NCBI RefSeq assembly: GCF_902806685.2
Contig: NC_048557.2
Coordinates: 372,001-436,000, forward strand
Length of the DNA stretch: 64,000 nt
Origin: Maniola hyperantus
Taxonomy: Eukaryota; Arthropoda; Insecta; Lepidoptera; Nymphalidae
Direction: 5' to 3'
How positions within the stretch are numbered: position 1 is the stretch's first letter; the number at the start of each line of letters is the position of its first letter. Below the pieces are notes generated by a model. That model was given only the letters and a program-made list of their open reading frames with translations. It made no database searches and was not told the origin of the DNA. Both the position numbers and the translations under genes were made by a program. This document shows, piece after piece, positions 1 to 9,855 of the stretch.

Positions 1-1265
1 GCTTCAAACTTTACACTATTTCGGTCACCACCTCTATTTTCTGTTGGCATCGAACCACCACTCTCATAGAATCGATTCAGGACACCTTGAATACGGTCTT
101 TTTTAATTAAAAGTGCTGCTGTAAATGTTTTTTGACACACAGGAATATTTTTTCCATCCTTTCCGAGAATAGTGTATTTTATTGCTTTTTTCCTTTTACT
201 GTTAGCTTTGCCAGCTTTAGCTTTAGTTACAGAGCAATATTTTAACAAAAAGTTATCTTGCGATAATTTGTTTGAGCATCGATAAAAATTTTTGTGAAAC
301 TTTCGGATATCTTGACAAGTTAGTTGACTGCAACGAAATGCCTTTTGATCATGATTGCACTTTGGAAATTGAGGTAATCCAGTGGGCTTGTACCTAGAAA
401 AAACATATAATCTCTAATTAATTCTCAAAACAAAAGAGTTGGACTCAAACACGAAGGGTTCCGTACTATCGTACAAGAAATATCACTTTTTAATTTTTTT
501 TATTTTCATGGCGGCCATTTTTAAACTTTTATTATTTGTTATTATAGAGGCAATAGAAATATACACTCTGTAAAATTTTAAACTCTCTACCTATGATGGT
601 TCACGAGATACAGCCCGCTGACAGACAGACAGACAGACGGACGGACGGACGATTTAGATTTTATAAGTAGGTACACATTATAGGTAGGTAACTAGGTACA
701 TAAGCAAAACGATTAACAAGCTCATTATTCATTCAGAAAAATATAGAAACAACTAGCTTCTGCTCGCGGCTTCACCCGCGTGAATTTTGGTTTTGTAAAA
801 ATCCCGCAGGGACCTTGGATTTTTATGGGATAAAAGATAACCTGTGTGTTAATCTAGTTTATAGCCTATCTTCATTCCAAATTTCAGCTAAATGAGTTCA
901 GAGTTGTGAAGAAGTAACAATCATACACACACATACATACAAGCTTTCACCTTCATATTAATTAGGTACCTATTGAAGGCGAAAGTTTAGTGATTATGAT
1001 TAAATAAGCTGTTATTCAAAAATCGAGCTATCTATAATATACAGCAAATATCAAATCTGTTCAGCGTGTAACTCCCGGCCACTTTATTGTTTCTTGCAGC
1101 GCTTTGCATAACACCATTTTTTGAACAAAATAATATAGAATCAGGTCAACTTTTTACTCACCGTTTATCACGAGCCACTTCACGTTTCCACAAAGCTTTA
1201 TTGATAGGACGTTTCCGTGAGTGTTTAGGGTCACATTTTGTCACTAACTGCATCATTTCATCCAT
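1..1265 (-). CDS. Partial spliced gene, uncharacterised Cys/Lys-rich arthropod family protein
   Basis: Two exons on the minus strand join in frame. Exon 1 starts at the ATG at 1265-1263, encodes MDEMMQLVTKC and a basic stretch, and ends at 1162 before a consensus donor GTGAGT (1161-1156). Exon 2 starts at 393 after a pyrimidine-rich CTAG acceptor (397-394) and stays open without a stop to the window edge, about 131 codons. The split codon is CG plus G, so phase agrees. The visible product (about 165 residues) has exon-1 Lys/Arg clusters, cysteines spaced through KC-x8-C-x4-C and later YRCS and KYCS, a basic run GKANSKRKK, then IPVCQKTF and GVLNRF and a RGGDRN motif near the cut end. From memory this resembles a large multi-copy arthropod family of unknown function, possibly transposon-linked; I assign no function. 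The 3' end lies outside the window. Confidence 0.75.
434..650 (-). repeat. Interspersed repeat C2 (GGTTCCGTACC family) in intron
   Basis: Decayed reverse copy of the C2 repeat: GGGTTCCGTAC, a GGCGGCCATTTTT block, CGAGATACAGCCCGCTGAC and a run of (ACAG)/(ACGG). Sister copies at 42190-42425 and 54493-54715. It lies in the intron of the left-edge gene. Confidence 0.6.
752..966 (+). repeat. Metulj-like repeat, type B, in intron
   Basis: Head CTAGCTTCTGCTCGCGGCTT, body AATCCCGCAGGGACC and GGGATAAAAGATAACCTGTG. It is shared with about a dozen other copies in the window. Inserted within the intron of the left-edge gene, so not coding. Confidence 0.7.
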
Positions 1266-1380
1266 TTTATGTTTTTAAATTCAATAAAACTCGATTACAC
1301 TTTTTCACTACTCAACACAAATCGCCATACTGTTTGTCAGGTCACGTGGTGCGTACCAAGCTCTGTGATTGGTCGATTCT
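1266..1380 (-). promoter_or_regulatory. Putative promoter region of the left-edge gene
   Basis: Upstream of the exon-1 ATG there is a palindromic CACGTG E-box at 1343-1348 and a minus-strand CCAAT box (ATTGG on plus) at 1368-1372. No TATA box is obvious. Assignment rests on position and these two motifs only. Confidence 0.3.
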
Positions 1381-1595
1381 GTTTTAGAGGAGTTTGAAAT
1401 TCACCCATGTCATTATAGCGGATTTTGTTACCAAGCATGAAGTTAAAGTTATAATTTAGTGCTGTTATAGTGGGATTTGCTCGGAAATGAGTTATTCACC
1501 TAATAGAGATTTGAGAAACCTATCAGGAGAAATCAAAAAGTCGATTTCTATATAAAATCGTTTTAGCGGGTTTTGCAATTACACTTCTCATAAGA

Positions 1596-1712
1596 CGAGT
1601 CGGAGGGAGCCGCTGGATTCAGGCGGCACAAGACCGTGGCGTGTGGAATTCCCTACAAGAGACCTTTATCAAGCAGTGGACGTCTATCGGTTGATGATTA
1701 TGATGATGAAAA
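1596..1712 (+). repeat. RTE-type LINE 3' tail fragment
   Basis: Matches the C-terminal coding end of RTE-like reverse transcriptase (GSRWIQAAQDRGVW-like reading, here GGAGCCGCTGGATTCAGGCG) followed by the CAGTGGACGTCTATCGGTTG tail and ATGATG repeats. 5'-truncated, non-functional. Confidence 0.6.
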
Positions 1713-1909
1713 CTGTTCTTTTTGTTTTAAAGTTATTATGTAGGGAAGTTTGTCCAACCGTATCTTCGGTTTTGGCCATTTTCGGCCAAACAAATCACCT
1801 TCGTCCAAACCTTCGACTTCAGCCGGAATGGGCTGAAGTTTTGGCCGAAGTAAATGAAGAATAATAATTGATGTCCACTAGATTAAGTCTTCTTTAGAAT
1901 TCATTAAAC

Positions 1910-2005
1910 CTATGCCCTTCTCTGGAATACAAGCTGTCTCCTCGCACCAAACGTCAAAATTGGTTAAATGGACCATGAAAAGCTAGCAGACAGACAGACA
2001 TGCTA
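1910..2005 (+). repeat. Metulj-like type B 3' fragment
   Basis: Contains the 3' block AAAAGCTAGCAGACAGACAG and an upstream AATTGGTTAAATGG segment, as in copies at 30036 and 39565. Confidence 0.45.
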
Positions 2006-2040
2006 TTAACGAATATATGGATGACTTATCATTATTAAAT

Positions 2041-2250
2041 TGGCAGACTTCACATACATACCTTTGAGAACATTATGGAGAACTCTCAGGCATGCAAGTT
2101 CATTCACGATGTTTTCCTATACCGTTAAAGCAAGTGATGTTTAATTGCTTAAAATGCACACAATTCCAATAAGTTAGAGGTGCGTGCCCGGAATCGAACC
2201 CAGATCCCCGGAATAGGAGGCTGACATCTAACCACTAAGCTATTGCCGCT
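2041..2250 (-). repeat. tRNA-derived SINE family D1
   Basis: Reverse copy. Its tRNA-like head (reverse complement of GGCTGACATCTAACCACTAAGC) carries a B-box GGTTCGATTCC-like stretch; the body has CTTTGAGAACATTATGGAG and the tail block. Many copies in the window. Not a functional tRNA. Confidence 0.65.
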
Positions 2251-2576
2251 TATTACCTACTACTTACATAATATGATTAGATTACAAGTCGTAAACATGA
2301 ATGAAAGAGTAAATGAATAATGCATGGAATCCTAAAAACAAACATGGTCGTGTCATCGTAAGGGAAAATTGGCATTTATTCGATACACGCCAATCTCTCC
2401 GACATTCGGTACGCAAATTCGATTACTTTCCGTTGGTATGCGCCTCACGCCGCGTACGCTGTGCGCCTTACAATGGCCGCCATTATTTTGGGCAAATTGA
2501 AATGTCAACGCCCGATCCCTATGCGAAGTAAGGCTGTGGTTTTATAGCAAGCAGAGAGACAAATATATTGCAGTAT

Positions 2577-2884
2577 CATCATGATCAACCCATCCCCGGC
2601 TCACTACAGAGCACGGGTCTCCTTTCAGAGTAAAAAGGGTTTTGGTCATAGTCTACCACGCTGGCCATGTGCGGATCGGTAGACTTCACACACCTTTGAG
2701 AAAATTATGGAGAACTCTCAGTTACGCAGGTTTCTTCACGATGTTTTCCTTCACCGTTAAAGTAAGTGGCATTTAATTACTTAAAATGCACATAACTCCG
2801 AAAAGTTAGATGTGCGTGCCTGGGATCGAACCCCCGACCTCCGATCAGAAGGCGGACGTCCTACCGACTAGGCTATCACAGCTT
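2577..2884 (-). repeat. tRNA-derived SINE family D1, near full length
   Basis: Runs from the ATCATGATCAACCCATCC tail through CACTACAGAGCACGGG, CCTTTGAGAAAATTATGGAG and GATGTTTTCCTTCACCG to the head GGATCGAACCCCCGACCTCC and AGGCTATCACAGCT. All landmarks of the family are present. Confidence 0.75.
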
Positions 2885-2889
2885 TAAGA

Positions 2890-3036
2890 GTTGCTGACTA
2901 ACCTTCCCTTTTCCCCTCAAACTAAGCGTAAAGCTTGTACTAGGAGAAGGTACGACAATAATGCAACTGGTGGGGTTTGAACCGGCGATCTTTCGGATTT
3001 CAGTCAGCTCCTTTAACCGTTGAGTTATCGAGGCTC
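2890..3036 (-). repeat. tRNA-derived SINE family D3, decayed
   Basis: Reverse copy of the poly-A SINE seen whole at 28767-28951. Landmarks: GGGTTTGAACCGGCGATC (B box on minus) and GAGTTATCGAGGCTC (A box region). The poly-T tail is lost. Confidence 0.6.
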
Positions 3037-3344
3037 TTCATTCTTCAACACTAGCAAAATATATTGAAATCTATTTTATAGCGTTCCTATCGCTCGACGT
3101 CGGGTGTCGTACGGATTCCTTAAACGTATCCAAAAGTTTGGCAACTATGTTACGTCCCGAAAGTTACATTTCCCGATACAAGTTGGAAAGAACATGTGTT
3201 TCATTCGGTTCAGTCGATACACCGCATAATAAGTATACCGACATTACTACACTGTGGCGAGAATTTTGTGTTACTTTCAGAATGTTTTCAGGAAAAAAAA
3301 ATGTTTATGTTACGAGTTTGTAGATAACGCGACGAAAGTTATAC
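3037..3344. other. No recognised feature
   Basis: AT-rich stretch with only a short plus-strand open frame at 3138-3323 and no homology that I can recognise. Confidence 0.4.
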
Positions 3345-3500
3345 AGGATGTAACCAGAACGCTAGCAAAAACGAAGATAGGTGTTGATTACTGATAAGGT
3401 ATCACACAAAACGCTAAAAATAAATAAAGAATTCCTGTATTTTTTAAACGAACGTTGCGTAAATAGGCCACTCGGAGTCAATACCGCGTAATATTCAAAT
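3345..3500 (+). mobile_element. MITE family M2, partial
   Basis: Begins with CAGGATGTAACCAGAACGCT after TA, continues with AGCAAAAACGAAGATAGGTG and reaches CCACTCGGAGTCAAT, as in the complete copy at 38776-39115. Its right half is missing. Confidence 0.55.
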
Positions 3501-3606
3501 CTAGTATGTACCTACCGTGTTTTTTTCGCATACTGCATTTTACATGTTGGCGGGCGGAGCACGCAGTTTGAAGAATTTGTGGACGTTCGGGTTGCAAGGT
3601 GCATGG

Positions 3607-3725
3607 TGACCTCGCAGCGTTCGCAGACCCCCACTCGGTGGACAGACGACATCAAACGAGTCGCAGGGAGCCGCTGGATGGCGGCGGCGTAAAGCTGTGG
3701 CGTGAGGACGACCCTACAATACAAG
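3607..3725 (+). repeat. RTE-type LINE 3' tail fragment
   Basis: Encodes a decayed version of the RTE reverse transcriptase C-terminus (ACCCCCACTCGGTGGACAGA, GGGAGCCGCTGGATGGCGG). It sits between two M2 MITE pieces. Confidence 0.6.
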
Positions 3726-3981
3726 TGTAACCAGAACGCTAGCAAAATATGATACCACAAAAAAACGTAAAAAACCTAAATTATGTAAAAGTTGACGATT
3801 TATTGCAAATAAAACATCTGACTGACGCTAGAGTTCAACGAACGTTGCGTAAGTAGGCCACTCGGAGTCAATGCACTAAAGCTACAAAATGAGGCAAATG
3901 GTTATTGGTATTGGATTGTGTTTAGATAGCATAGCTAACGATAACGTTAAGTTTTTGCTAGCGTTCTGGTTACACCCTGTA
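3726..3981 (+). mobile_element. MITE family M2 copy
   Basis: Starts inside the terminal repeat at GTGTAACCAGAACGCTAGC and ends TTGCTAGCGTTCTGGTTACA plus CCCTG before TA. The inverted termini match each other and the copy at 38776-39115. No coding capacity. Confidence 0.65.
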
Positions 3982-4016
3982 GACGTCTATAAGTTGTAAA
4001 CGATATATATACAGTA

Positions 4017-4301
4017 CCCGTCGTACAAGATTTTACGTCTCACCAAACGAAACCAAATTCGAGAGTCGAAATATTTCCGCGTTACAGTAAAATGGACCTA
4101 AACAGCCTTGAATTGAAGTCAAATATTCAATGCCACTGATTTTAATTGCGCAATGTTTCCGCTTGGAGCGCTGGCTGTAGAAGTGTAGACAAACTTGAGC
4201 TTTAAAACAAGGCATTTAAGATCCAGTTTACTGTAACGCGGAAGTATTTCGACTCTCGAATTTGGTTTGGTTTGGTGAGACGTAAAATCTTGTACTACGG
4301 G
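4017..4301 (+). mobile_element. MITE family M1 (Tc1/mariner-like), 285 bp
   Basis: Begins CCCGTCGTACAAGATTTTAC and ends with the inverted complement CTTGTACTACGGG; flanked by TA on both sides (4015-4016, 4302-4303), the target typical of Tc1/mariner elements. Long inverted arms of about 60 bp surround a unique centre. Copies at 33478, 36143 and 46117. Confidence 0.8.
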
Positions 4302-4384
4302 TACAGTTACTTATTTTATAAAACCTACCATATTCTTTTTCGTTTTTTACCTGGATGCGTGTACTCCGATTATGCATTTTTCCA

Positions 4385-4612
4385 GATGATTCCCTCCACG
4401 TAAACTCTGGAATCACCTCCCTTTAACGGTGTTCCCACTAAACTTTGATTTGGGATTATTCAAAGGGCGCAACAACAAATTCCTGAAAATCCGGTAACGC
4501 ACTGGCGGTTCCTCTAGTGCTGCAAAAGTTTATGGATGGTGGAAATCACTAACATTTTCCTCATGACATGTTAGCCCTTGACTGCCATCTCACCTGATAG
4601 TAAGTGAACACT
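4385..4612 (+). repeat. LINE 3' end family F, decayed
   Basis: Diverged copy of the family seen at 21450-21720: GGTGTTCCCACTAAACTTTG, GGGATTATTCAAAGGGCGC, GGCGGTTCCTCTAGTGCTGC. Related copies read as VFPLHYNMGLFKGRTNKFL-like protein, a LINE C-terminus. Confidence 0.55.
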
Positions 4613-4849
4613 GAAGATGCAGACTGAGATAGAAGCGGGCTATCCTCTTATTTTGTATTCTGTGGTTATAAATGTAGTATTTTGCAGGATTTCCCGTTTT
4701 ATTTATAAGTTATCCCAATTTCTGAAAGCGTTGTATTTTCGGTTTTCCATTTTCCAGCTGTCCAATTTGTTTCGTACCCTTTTTATTATTTGTTTTTGGA
4801 CTCCAATACATTTACTATGCTTTCACTATCAGTACCCATAATATTAAAT

Positions 4850-5013
4850 ATGCGAAAGTGTGTTTGTTTGCTGGTTTATTAGTTTGTCCCCATGATGATA
4901 GTTAAAAACCTGGAGAGTGACATAGGCTACTTTTTATCCCAGGAAATCAAAGTGTTCCCACGGGATTTTTAAATACCTACATCCACGCGTACGAAGTCGC
5001 GAGCATAAGCTAG
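4850..5013 (-). repeat. Metulj-like repeat, type B
   Basis: Reverse copy: TATGCGAAAGTGTGTTTG, ACCTGGAGAGTGACATAGGC, GTTCCCACGGGATTTTT, ending GAGCATAAGCTAG (head). Confidence 0.7.
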
Positions 5014-6094
5014 TTTTTCTATAAGTTTACTATAAGTATGAAATTTGCAAACGTTAAAAGGTGCAAGTAGTATCCAACCGAATTTGCAGCTTCGTATTAT
5101 GAGGATTATAATAAAAGTACAAAACATTACTGATATTTTTTATTCGTTCTCTCATGAGGGAATTAAAGCAAGATGGTCGATCCAAAATCTTAGAGCTATT
5201 AGTAATAAATAACTAACCTATTTCTAAGTTATTAGTACATTTTACACACTAACGGTCCCGCCCATTACTTCTAGCGGAGCGGCAAGCGGAGCGGTAAGCG
5301 GGTAACAAATTTAAGTATTGGGTCACCCTAGCGTGTGCGGACGGCACCTTGGCATCCGTTTAAAGATTGGTTTTGCATTTGTCTACTGTGCCAATAATGA
5401 GAGATAAGCAATAATGATGAGCTGACAAACAAAACGGTGTGATTGCACGAAATAAAATCTTAAAGCAGAAACAAAAAACTGAATGAAAGTTTCTGAAACT
5501 GTATTGTAATTATACTATTTTGATCGTAATCACGAATTTTGCACTCAATTTTAGCACAGTTTTAGGTCGTCTAGCTTGGAAATGAGTTGAAGTTTATATT
5601 CAGTGATCAAAATCATGAACTTTGGACTTAAAGCCAGTACAGTTTAGGCCGTTTTGCTTGGAAATTTAATTATGAGTTTAAGCGTAATAAGTAATTCGCA
5701 ATACGCAAACTGTAACACGGACGTATCCAAATCGGCCGAAAACCTTAACCTTGTTGTTTCTGCTGCTTGCCGCGCCGCGTTTTGTTACAACTGATAGCGA
5801 ATGAGTAGTGGGCGGGCCCTAATCAATCTACGTAAACATAAACTCAGTTAAAACACAAAGCCACATCAAAATGAATCAGTATCGAATGAATAAGAAATAA
5901 AACAAGCATTTCATCCGCTAATATTGATATGTTCTTATCTTTTACTTAATTTATAAATCAATAAACTAACATGGAAGGAAGTAGTATTGTATTTTGGCTT
6001 TTCCGTGCGATTTTGTGTGTTAAGACAAACAAAACTACCAAGAAGAAAATAAACTATTACAAAAACTAAGACTAGCATAAAATACAAAAATCGC
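5014..6094. other. Mostly unique AT-rich DNA downstream of kekkon-like gene
   Basis: No gene or young transposon seen. A short GAGCGG direct repeat lies near 5277-5302, and 5520-5690 contains two diverged copies of a unit with ACAGTTTAGG and GCTTGGAAAT. Confidence 0.4.
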
Positions 6095-6367
6095 GCACCA
6101 AGGGTTCCGTACCGCAGAAGGATGTGTGTAGTTATTAAGTTCCTTAAATTATCTCAGACTACAAATTAAATTTAAATGGGATACCCAACTACAATTTTGT
6201 GGTTCTCGGATTTTTCCTTCTATTTGTACTAAGTATAAAACATTGCTTCTTGCCTTTCATGATTCTATGTGAACGGGAAGTACTTATATATTGACATACA
6301 GACACCAATGTGATCCTATAAGCAAAGGGTTCCTTATTCTTTTTGAGGTACAGAACTCTAAAAAAGC
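6095..6367 (-). repeat. Interspersed repeat C1, decayed
   Basis: Old copy of the C1 family lying about 140 bp beyond the kekkon-like stop: GTTCCGTACC at one end, GAACGGGAAGTAC in the middle and TTTTTGAGGTACAGAACTC at the other. Likely outside the transcript or in its 3' UTR. Confidence 0.55.
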
Positions 6368-6508
6368 ACGTATATTTTAATTCCGTAAAAATATAACGTA
6401 CTTTCGATACACCAATAGGTATTTAACTAAAAACATATATTATCTTCTCTCAGTGGTCTAACAAAAACAATCACTCCATACAAAAATTTGACAATATTAT
6501 TATAGTTT

Positions 6509-8260
6509 TCAAAGAGCAGTAAATTCTGTAGAAAACGTTGATAATGGCATAGTAGGGGTCGAATCTTTATTTGCCTTGCCATCTGCCTTGGCACCCGGCA
6601 ATGACCAGGTAGAACTACCGGCGGCTGTCACTCTAGGTCCCATGTTGTCATACGCGGATTTCAGAAAACATGTCTTACTACGCCTTGGCAAAGTTGCTCC
6701 ACCACTCAACAGATCAGGGTACTCCTCACTGTGCGCCGTCACTTGCACGGATATAAAAATATTACCGTAAGGGGCAGGAATCGCGAACTCTGCTGGCGGT
6801 GGAGGAAACGGTCCAGAAGGACCCTCTATCGTGATTTGGACTGGTTCCAAGCACCGCTGGCTATCCTCACTCTCCAAAGACATCGATCTGTCAAACATTT
6901 CGAAACCGTAAGAGGAACCCATCTCTACACTAGTCCTGTCACAACTGACAGCTAGAGACGTATCTAATAACTTCTTTTCTTGGTCGGTAAAACTTCTACT
7001 AGGAGGTACCCTCCGGCGTCGTATCTTCCAACAGAAGCAAGCTGATAAAAACCCAGCACCGGCCATAGCCACTACAGAACCCACTGCTATGAAAAATTTG
7101 GAGTAATCCGGAGCACTACGAGCAGTAGCGGTTCGCGCTTTAGGTAAAAAAAGTGTTAGATAAGCAATAGCTTCACCGGCGGGACTCTTGGCGCTACATC
7201 TCCACTCTCCAGCTAAATCACTGGTAACATTCGTTATGGACACATTGAACCACTGAGAACTTTTGTTCACCACTTCGTCCCCATCCTCGTTCGAATGTCT
7301 TACAGAATATTTGTAGATTACAATCTCACTATCACTAATAGTCTTATTCGTAACTTCCGTGTGACGAAACGACCACGTCACGGTTGGTCTCGGATCTCCT
7401 CTAACAAAGCATCCGAAAGAGATATCTGCGCCAGTTTCAGTTCGTATCACGGATGGACTCGTTATAGTCGATGGAGGGCAAACCATTTCTTCTCCTCTCA
7501 TGTCTAACCATAGAACACGTGCCATACTTTCCGGTCCAGCACAGAAAACTTCTTCATTCCCGAGATTGCTACGAAGGAACCACTCGTGGAATTCCCTAAG
7601 TCTACAATCACAGTACCACGGGTTGTCTGAGAGCGTCAAAGTTTTGAGAGCGGGCAGGTTGAATGTATCTTGGTGCAGATAGGAGAGCAAGTTTTGATGG
7701 ACATGTATAGTTTCCAAGGCCCGCAGGTTCACAAAGGCGAAGGGGTGAACTTTGCGGAGGCGGCATCTCGAAAGTTCTAGTTTCTTTAAATGTTGTAGGG
7801 GCGGGAATTGCTGCGCGACTAATGTACTTAACGGATTGTCGTTAAGGACTAGAAGCCTCAAACGCTCGTTCCCTTTGAACGTGTTAGGTGAAAGTTCGGT
7901 GAGGTGATTCCTTGAGAGATCTAATTCTATTAAAATTCGCAGTTCGTTGAAAGAGTTCTGATGCAGGTAGCGTAGATTCGTCGAGCTGAGGTTGAGGCGT
8001 TGTAAGTTTAATAGTTCTATGCTCGCAAAGGCGTCCTGATGCAGTTCGTTCAAGGGGTTCCCGTGTAGATCTAGCACTTGTATTTCGGTTGCCAAATGGG
8101 GTAACTGTGCCAGACCAGCGGAGACGCATGATGCCGTTTTCTTGCCGGAGGACCATTTGCAGTGGCACGCGGAGATGTGGCCACAGCTTAGCCAGTCGCT
8201 CCCCGAGGGACATATTAGAACAGCCACCAGCAGTCCGCACCACAGTTCTCGAATGCCCAT
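6509..8260 (-). CDS. Kekkon-type LRR-Ig transmembrane receptor, 583 aa
   Basis: Complete single-exon reading frame. Residues 1-21 are a signal peptide (GLLVAVLIC core). An LRR N-cap follows, cysteines 26, 32, 34 and 45, with CHCKWSSGKKTASC, the signature found at this position in Drosophila Kekkon proteins. About six to seven leucine-rich repeats cover 58-213, then an LRR C-cap with Cys 217, 219, 240 and 261. One Ig domain (Cys 284, Trp 296, Cys 355; GEWRCSAKSPAG) follows, with N-glycosylation sites at 305, 332, 339 and 344. The membrane span is about 389-411, stopped by KIRRRR. The cytoplasmic tail (about 170 residues) is Pro/Ser-rich and ends T-A-L, fitting a class I PDZ ligand. Known Kekkons act at the cell surface; Drosophila Kek1 inhibits EGFR and Kek5 modulates BMP signalling. 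Which paralogue this is cannot be decided here. A variant polyadenylation hexamer ATTAAA lies at 6381-6376. Confidence 0.9.
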   Translation of the reverse strand: MGIRELWCGLLVAVLICPSGSDWLSCGHISACHCKWSSGKKTASCVSAGLAQLPHLATEIQVLDLHGNPLNELHQDAFASIELLNLQRLNLSSTNLRYLHQNSFNELRILIELDLSRNHLTELSPNTFKGNERLRLLVLNDNPLSTLVAQQFPPLQHLKKLELSRCRLRKVHPFAFVNLRALETIHVHQNLLSYLHQDTFNLPALKTLTLSDNPWYCDCRLREFHEWFLRSNLGNEEVFCAGPESMARVLWLDMRGEEMVCPPSTITSPSVIRTETGADISFGCFVRGDPRPTVTWSFRHTEVTNKTISDSEIVIYKYSVRHSNEDGDEVVNKSSQWFNVSITNVTSDLAGEWRCSAKSPAGEAIAYLTLFLPKARTATARSAPDYSKFFIAVGSVVAMAGAGFLSACFCWKIRRRRVPPSRSFTDQEKKLLDTSLAVSCDRTSVEMGSSYGFEMFDRSMSLESEDSQRCLEPVQITIEGPSGPFPPPPAEFAIPAPYGNIFISVQVTAHSEEYPDLLSGGATLPRRSKTCFLKSAYDNMGPRVTAAGSSTWSLPGAKADGKANKDSTPTMPLSTFSTEFTAL

Positions 8261-8287
8261 CTCATATCAGATTCGGGTTGGGTGTAC

Positions 8288-8308
8288 CTGAAAATAAAGA
8301 AGGAATTT
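8288..8308 (-). other. 3' splice acceptor in the 5' UTR of the kekkon-like gene
   Basis: On the minus strand CCTTCTTTATTTTCAG is followed by GTACACCC, 27 nt before the start ATG. The AG is at 8289-8288, so the exon would begin at 8287. A non-coding first exon further right is implied. Confidence 0.6.
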
Positions 8309-8471
8309 ATAAGTTTCGTTATGTTTACTTCGATAAACAAGAAAAAACTCAGACTGTAAAAGTAACTTTTTCCCCACATAGGTTCCAACTACCCTGCTGA
8401 CCTGGTAGGTCAAACCTTTCGGTGAACTTTTTGAAGTTATTTGCGTTTCAAGCAACTAAATATAATTTGCT

Positions 8472-8625
8472 AGAAAACATCACGAGGAAACCGGCATGCC
8501 ATGAGTGTTCTACATAATGTTCTCAAAAATTGTGAGAAGTCTACCAATCCACATTTGACCAGCATGGTGGCTATAATTCCTTATAACACACATAACTCCG
8601 AGAAGTTAGAAGTGCATGCCCAAAA
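8472..8625 (+). repeat. SINE D1 fragments, rearranged
   Basis: Contains CACGAGGAAACCGGCATGCC and ATAATGTTCTC in sense orientation followed by ACATAACTCCGAGAAGTTAG in antisense, so two broken pieces of the family lie side by side. Confidence 0.5.
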
Positions 8626-8631
8626 TCGATC

Positions 8632-8932
8632 ACCCTGGCGTAGTGGTAAGCGCTGCGGCCTTATTAGTGGGAGGTCCCGGGTTCCATTCCTGGCAGGGAT
8701 TTGGAATTTTATAATTTCAAAATTTCTGGTCTGGTCCTCGGCCGTGGCTAGTTACCACCCGACCGGCAAAGCCGTGCCGCCAAGCGATTTAGCGTTCCGG
8801 TACGATGCCGCGTATAGAAACCAAACGGGCACGGGCTTATTAAAAACTGCCATACCCCTTCCAGGTTACCCCGCTTTCATCTTAGACGTGAGATTGTAGA
8901 CAAGGGCTAACTTGTATCTGAATTAAAAAATA
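8632..8932 (+). repeat. tRNA-derived SINE family D2, near full length
   Basis: Head ACCCTGGCGTAGTGGTAAGC resembles a tRNA A box and GGGTTCCATTCC at 8679-8690 a B box, so Pol III could initiate here. The body GTTACCACCCGACCGGC and CGTTCCGGTACGATGCC leads to a short A-rich tail. Relatives at 12263, 17972, 36831 and 47212. Confidence 0.75.
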
Positions 8933-9172
8933 GGAGGTCCCAATCTTAACCAGATTGCTATCACCAATAGACTATCATTAACACTTATTAATATGGTTGA
9001 CCTCTGATCAGTTGTGATGTTAATATAACAAGGTATTCAATTTAAGGGTCGATTATATTGGAAATTCTCAGTCGACCCACATCAAAGCCTCACCAAATCC
9101 ACACACTTCTGGACGTGTTCTTGATTAAATTAATATACTTGACTTGGTACCTTTTAACCTTTGATATTATTA

Positions 9173-9699
9173 CTAGCTTATGCTCGCGACTTCGGCCGCG
9201 TGAACTACACAAATTTCAAACCCCTATTTCATCCCCTTAGGGGTTGAATTTTCAAAAATCCTTTCTTAGCGGAAGCCTGCGTCATAATAGCTATCTGCAC
9301 GGTTCACTAATGAATGACAAAAAACGTATGACAATTCATTTTATCAAACAATTCATTTTATCAAAAAAAAGTGCGATATGTTGTTTTACTAATTAACACG
9401 ATTAAAGAAATCAATTGTTTGTCAAATGATATTTTATGAAATGACAATTTGTCTGGTAATTTGTTTTATCAAGTGAATTATTTGTAGAAACATAAGTTTT
9501 ATAACGATCATAAAACGATTCATAATTTTGCCAAAATTTGTTTGGGAAATGAAACTTTGTAATTTGTTTTTTGTCAATTGATCGGTCACCTATCTGCACG
9601 CCAAATTTCAGCCCGATCCGTCCAGTAGTTTGAGCTGTGCGTTGATAGATCAGTCAGTCAGTCAGTCAGTCAGTCACCTTTTCCTTTTATTTATTTAGA
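9173..9699 (+). repeat. Metulj-like repeat, type A, split by a MITE
   Basis: Left part 9173-9300 (CTAGCTTATGCTCGCGACTT through CATAATAGCTATCTGCAC) and right part 9600-9699 (GCCAAATTTCAGCCCGATCC, (TCAG)n, CCTTTTCCTTTTA) are contiguous in all other copies. Here 290 bp separate them. Confidence 0.85.
9301..9590 (+). mobile_element. Non-autonomous DNA transposon (MITE M12), 290 bp with 9-bp target duplication
   Basis: Exact insertion in a type A repeat: TATCTGCAC occurs at 9292-9300 and again at 9591-9599. Ends are GGTTCAC and GGTCACC with imperfect inverted termini sharing TGACAAAAAAC at offset 15. The inside has repeated ATTCATTTTATCAA-like units and no coding frame. A 9-bp duplication fits MULE-like or P-like families. 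Confidence 0.8.
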
Positions 9700-9855
9700 T
9701 TGGTTACTAGCGAGCCACCCCGGTTTCGTACGGGTGCGTACGTACGCGACAGTCCGTGATGGCAATCGGGGTGGGGACGCCTTGCACACCCGCACAGCCC
9801 CCGAGCTAACCCGGTGCGGGATAGCGAGGGTGACGTGCGGGTGTCTCGCTGTTGG

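Noticed and set aside
1087..1278. 63-codon plus-strand frame
   Set aside because: Antisense to exon 1 of the spliced minus-strand gene, whose splice signals and phase agree.
7884..8243. 119-codon frame overlapping the kekkon-like gene
   Set aside because: Out-of-frame shadow; the main frame carries the signal peptide, LRR, Ig and membrane domains.
8501..8899. 132-codon plus-strand frame
   Set aside because: Lies entirely over SINE D1 and D2 sequence.
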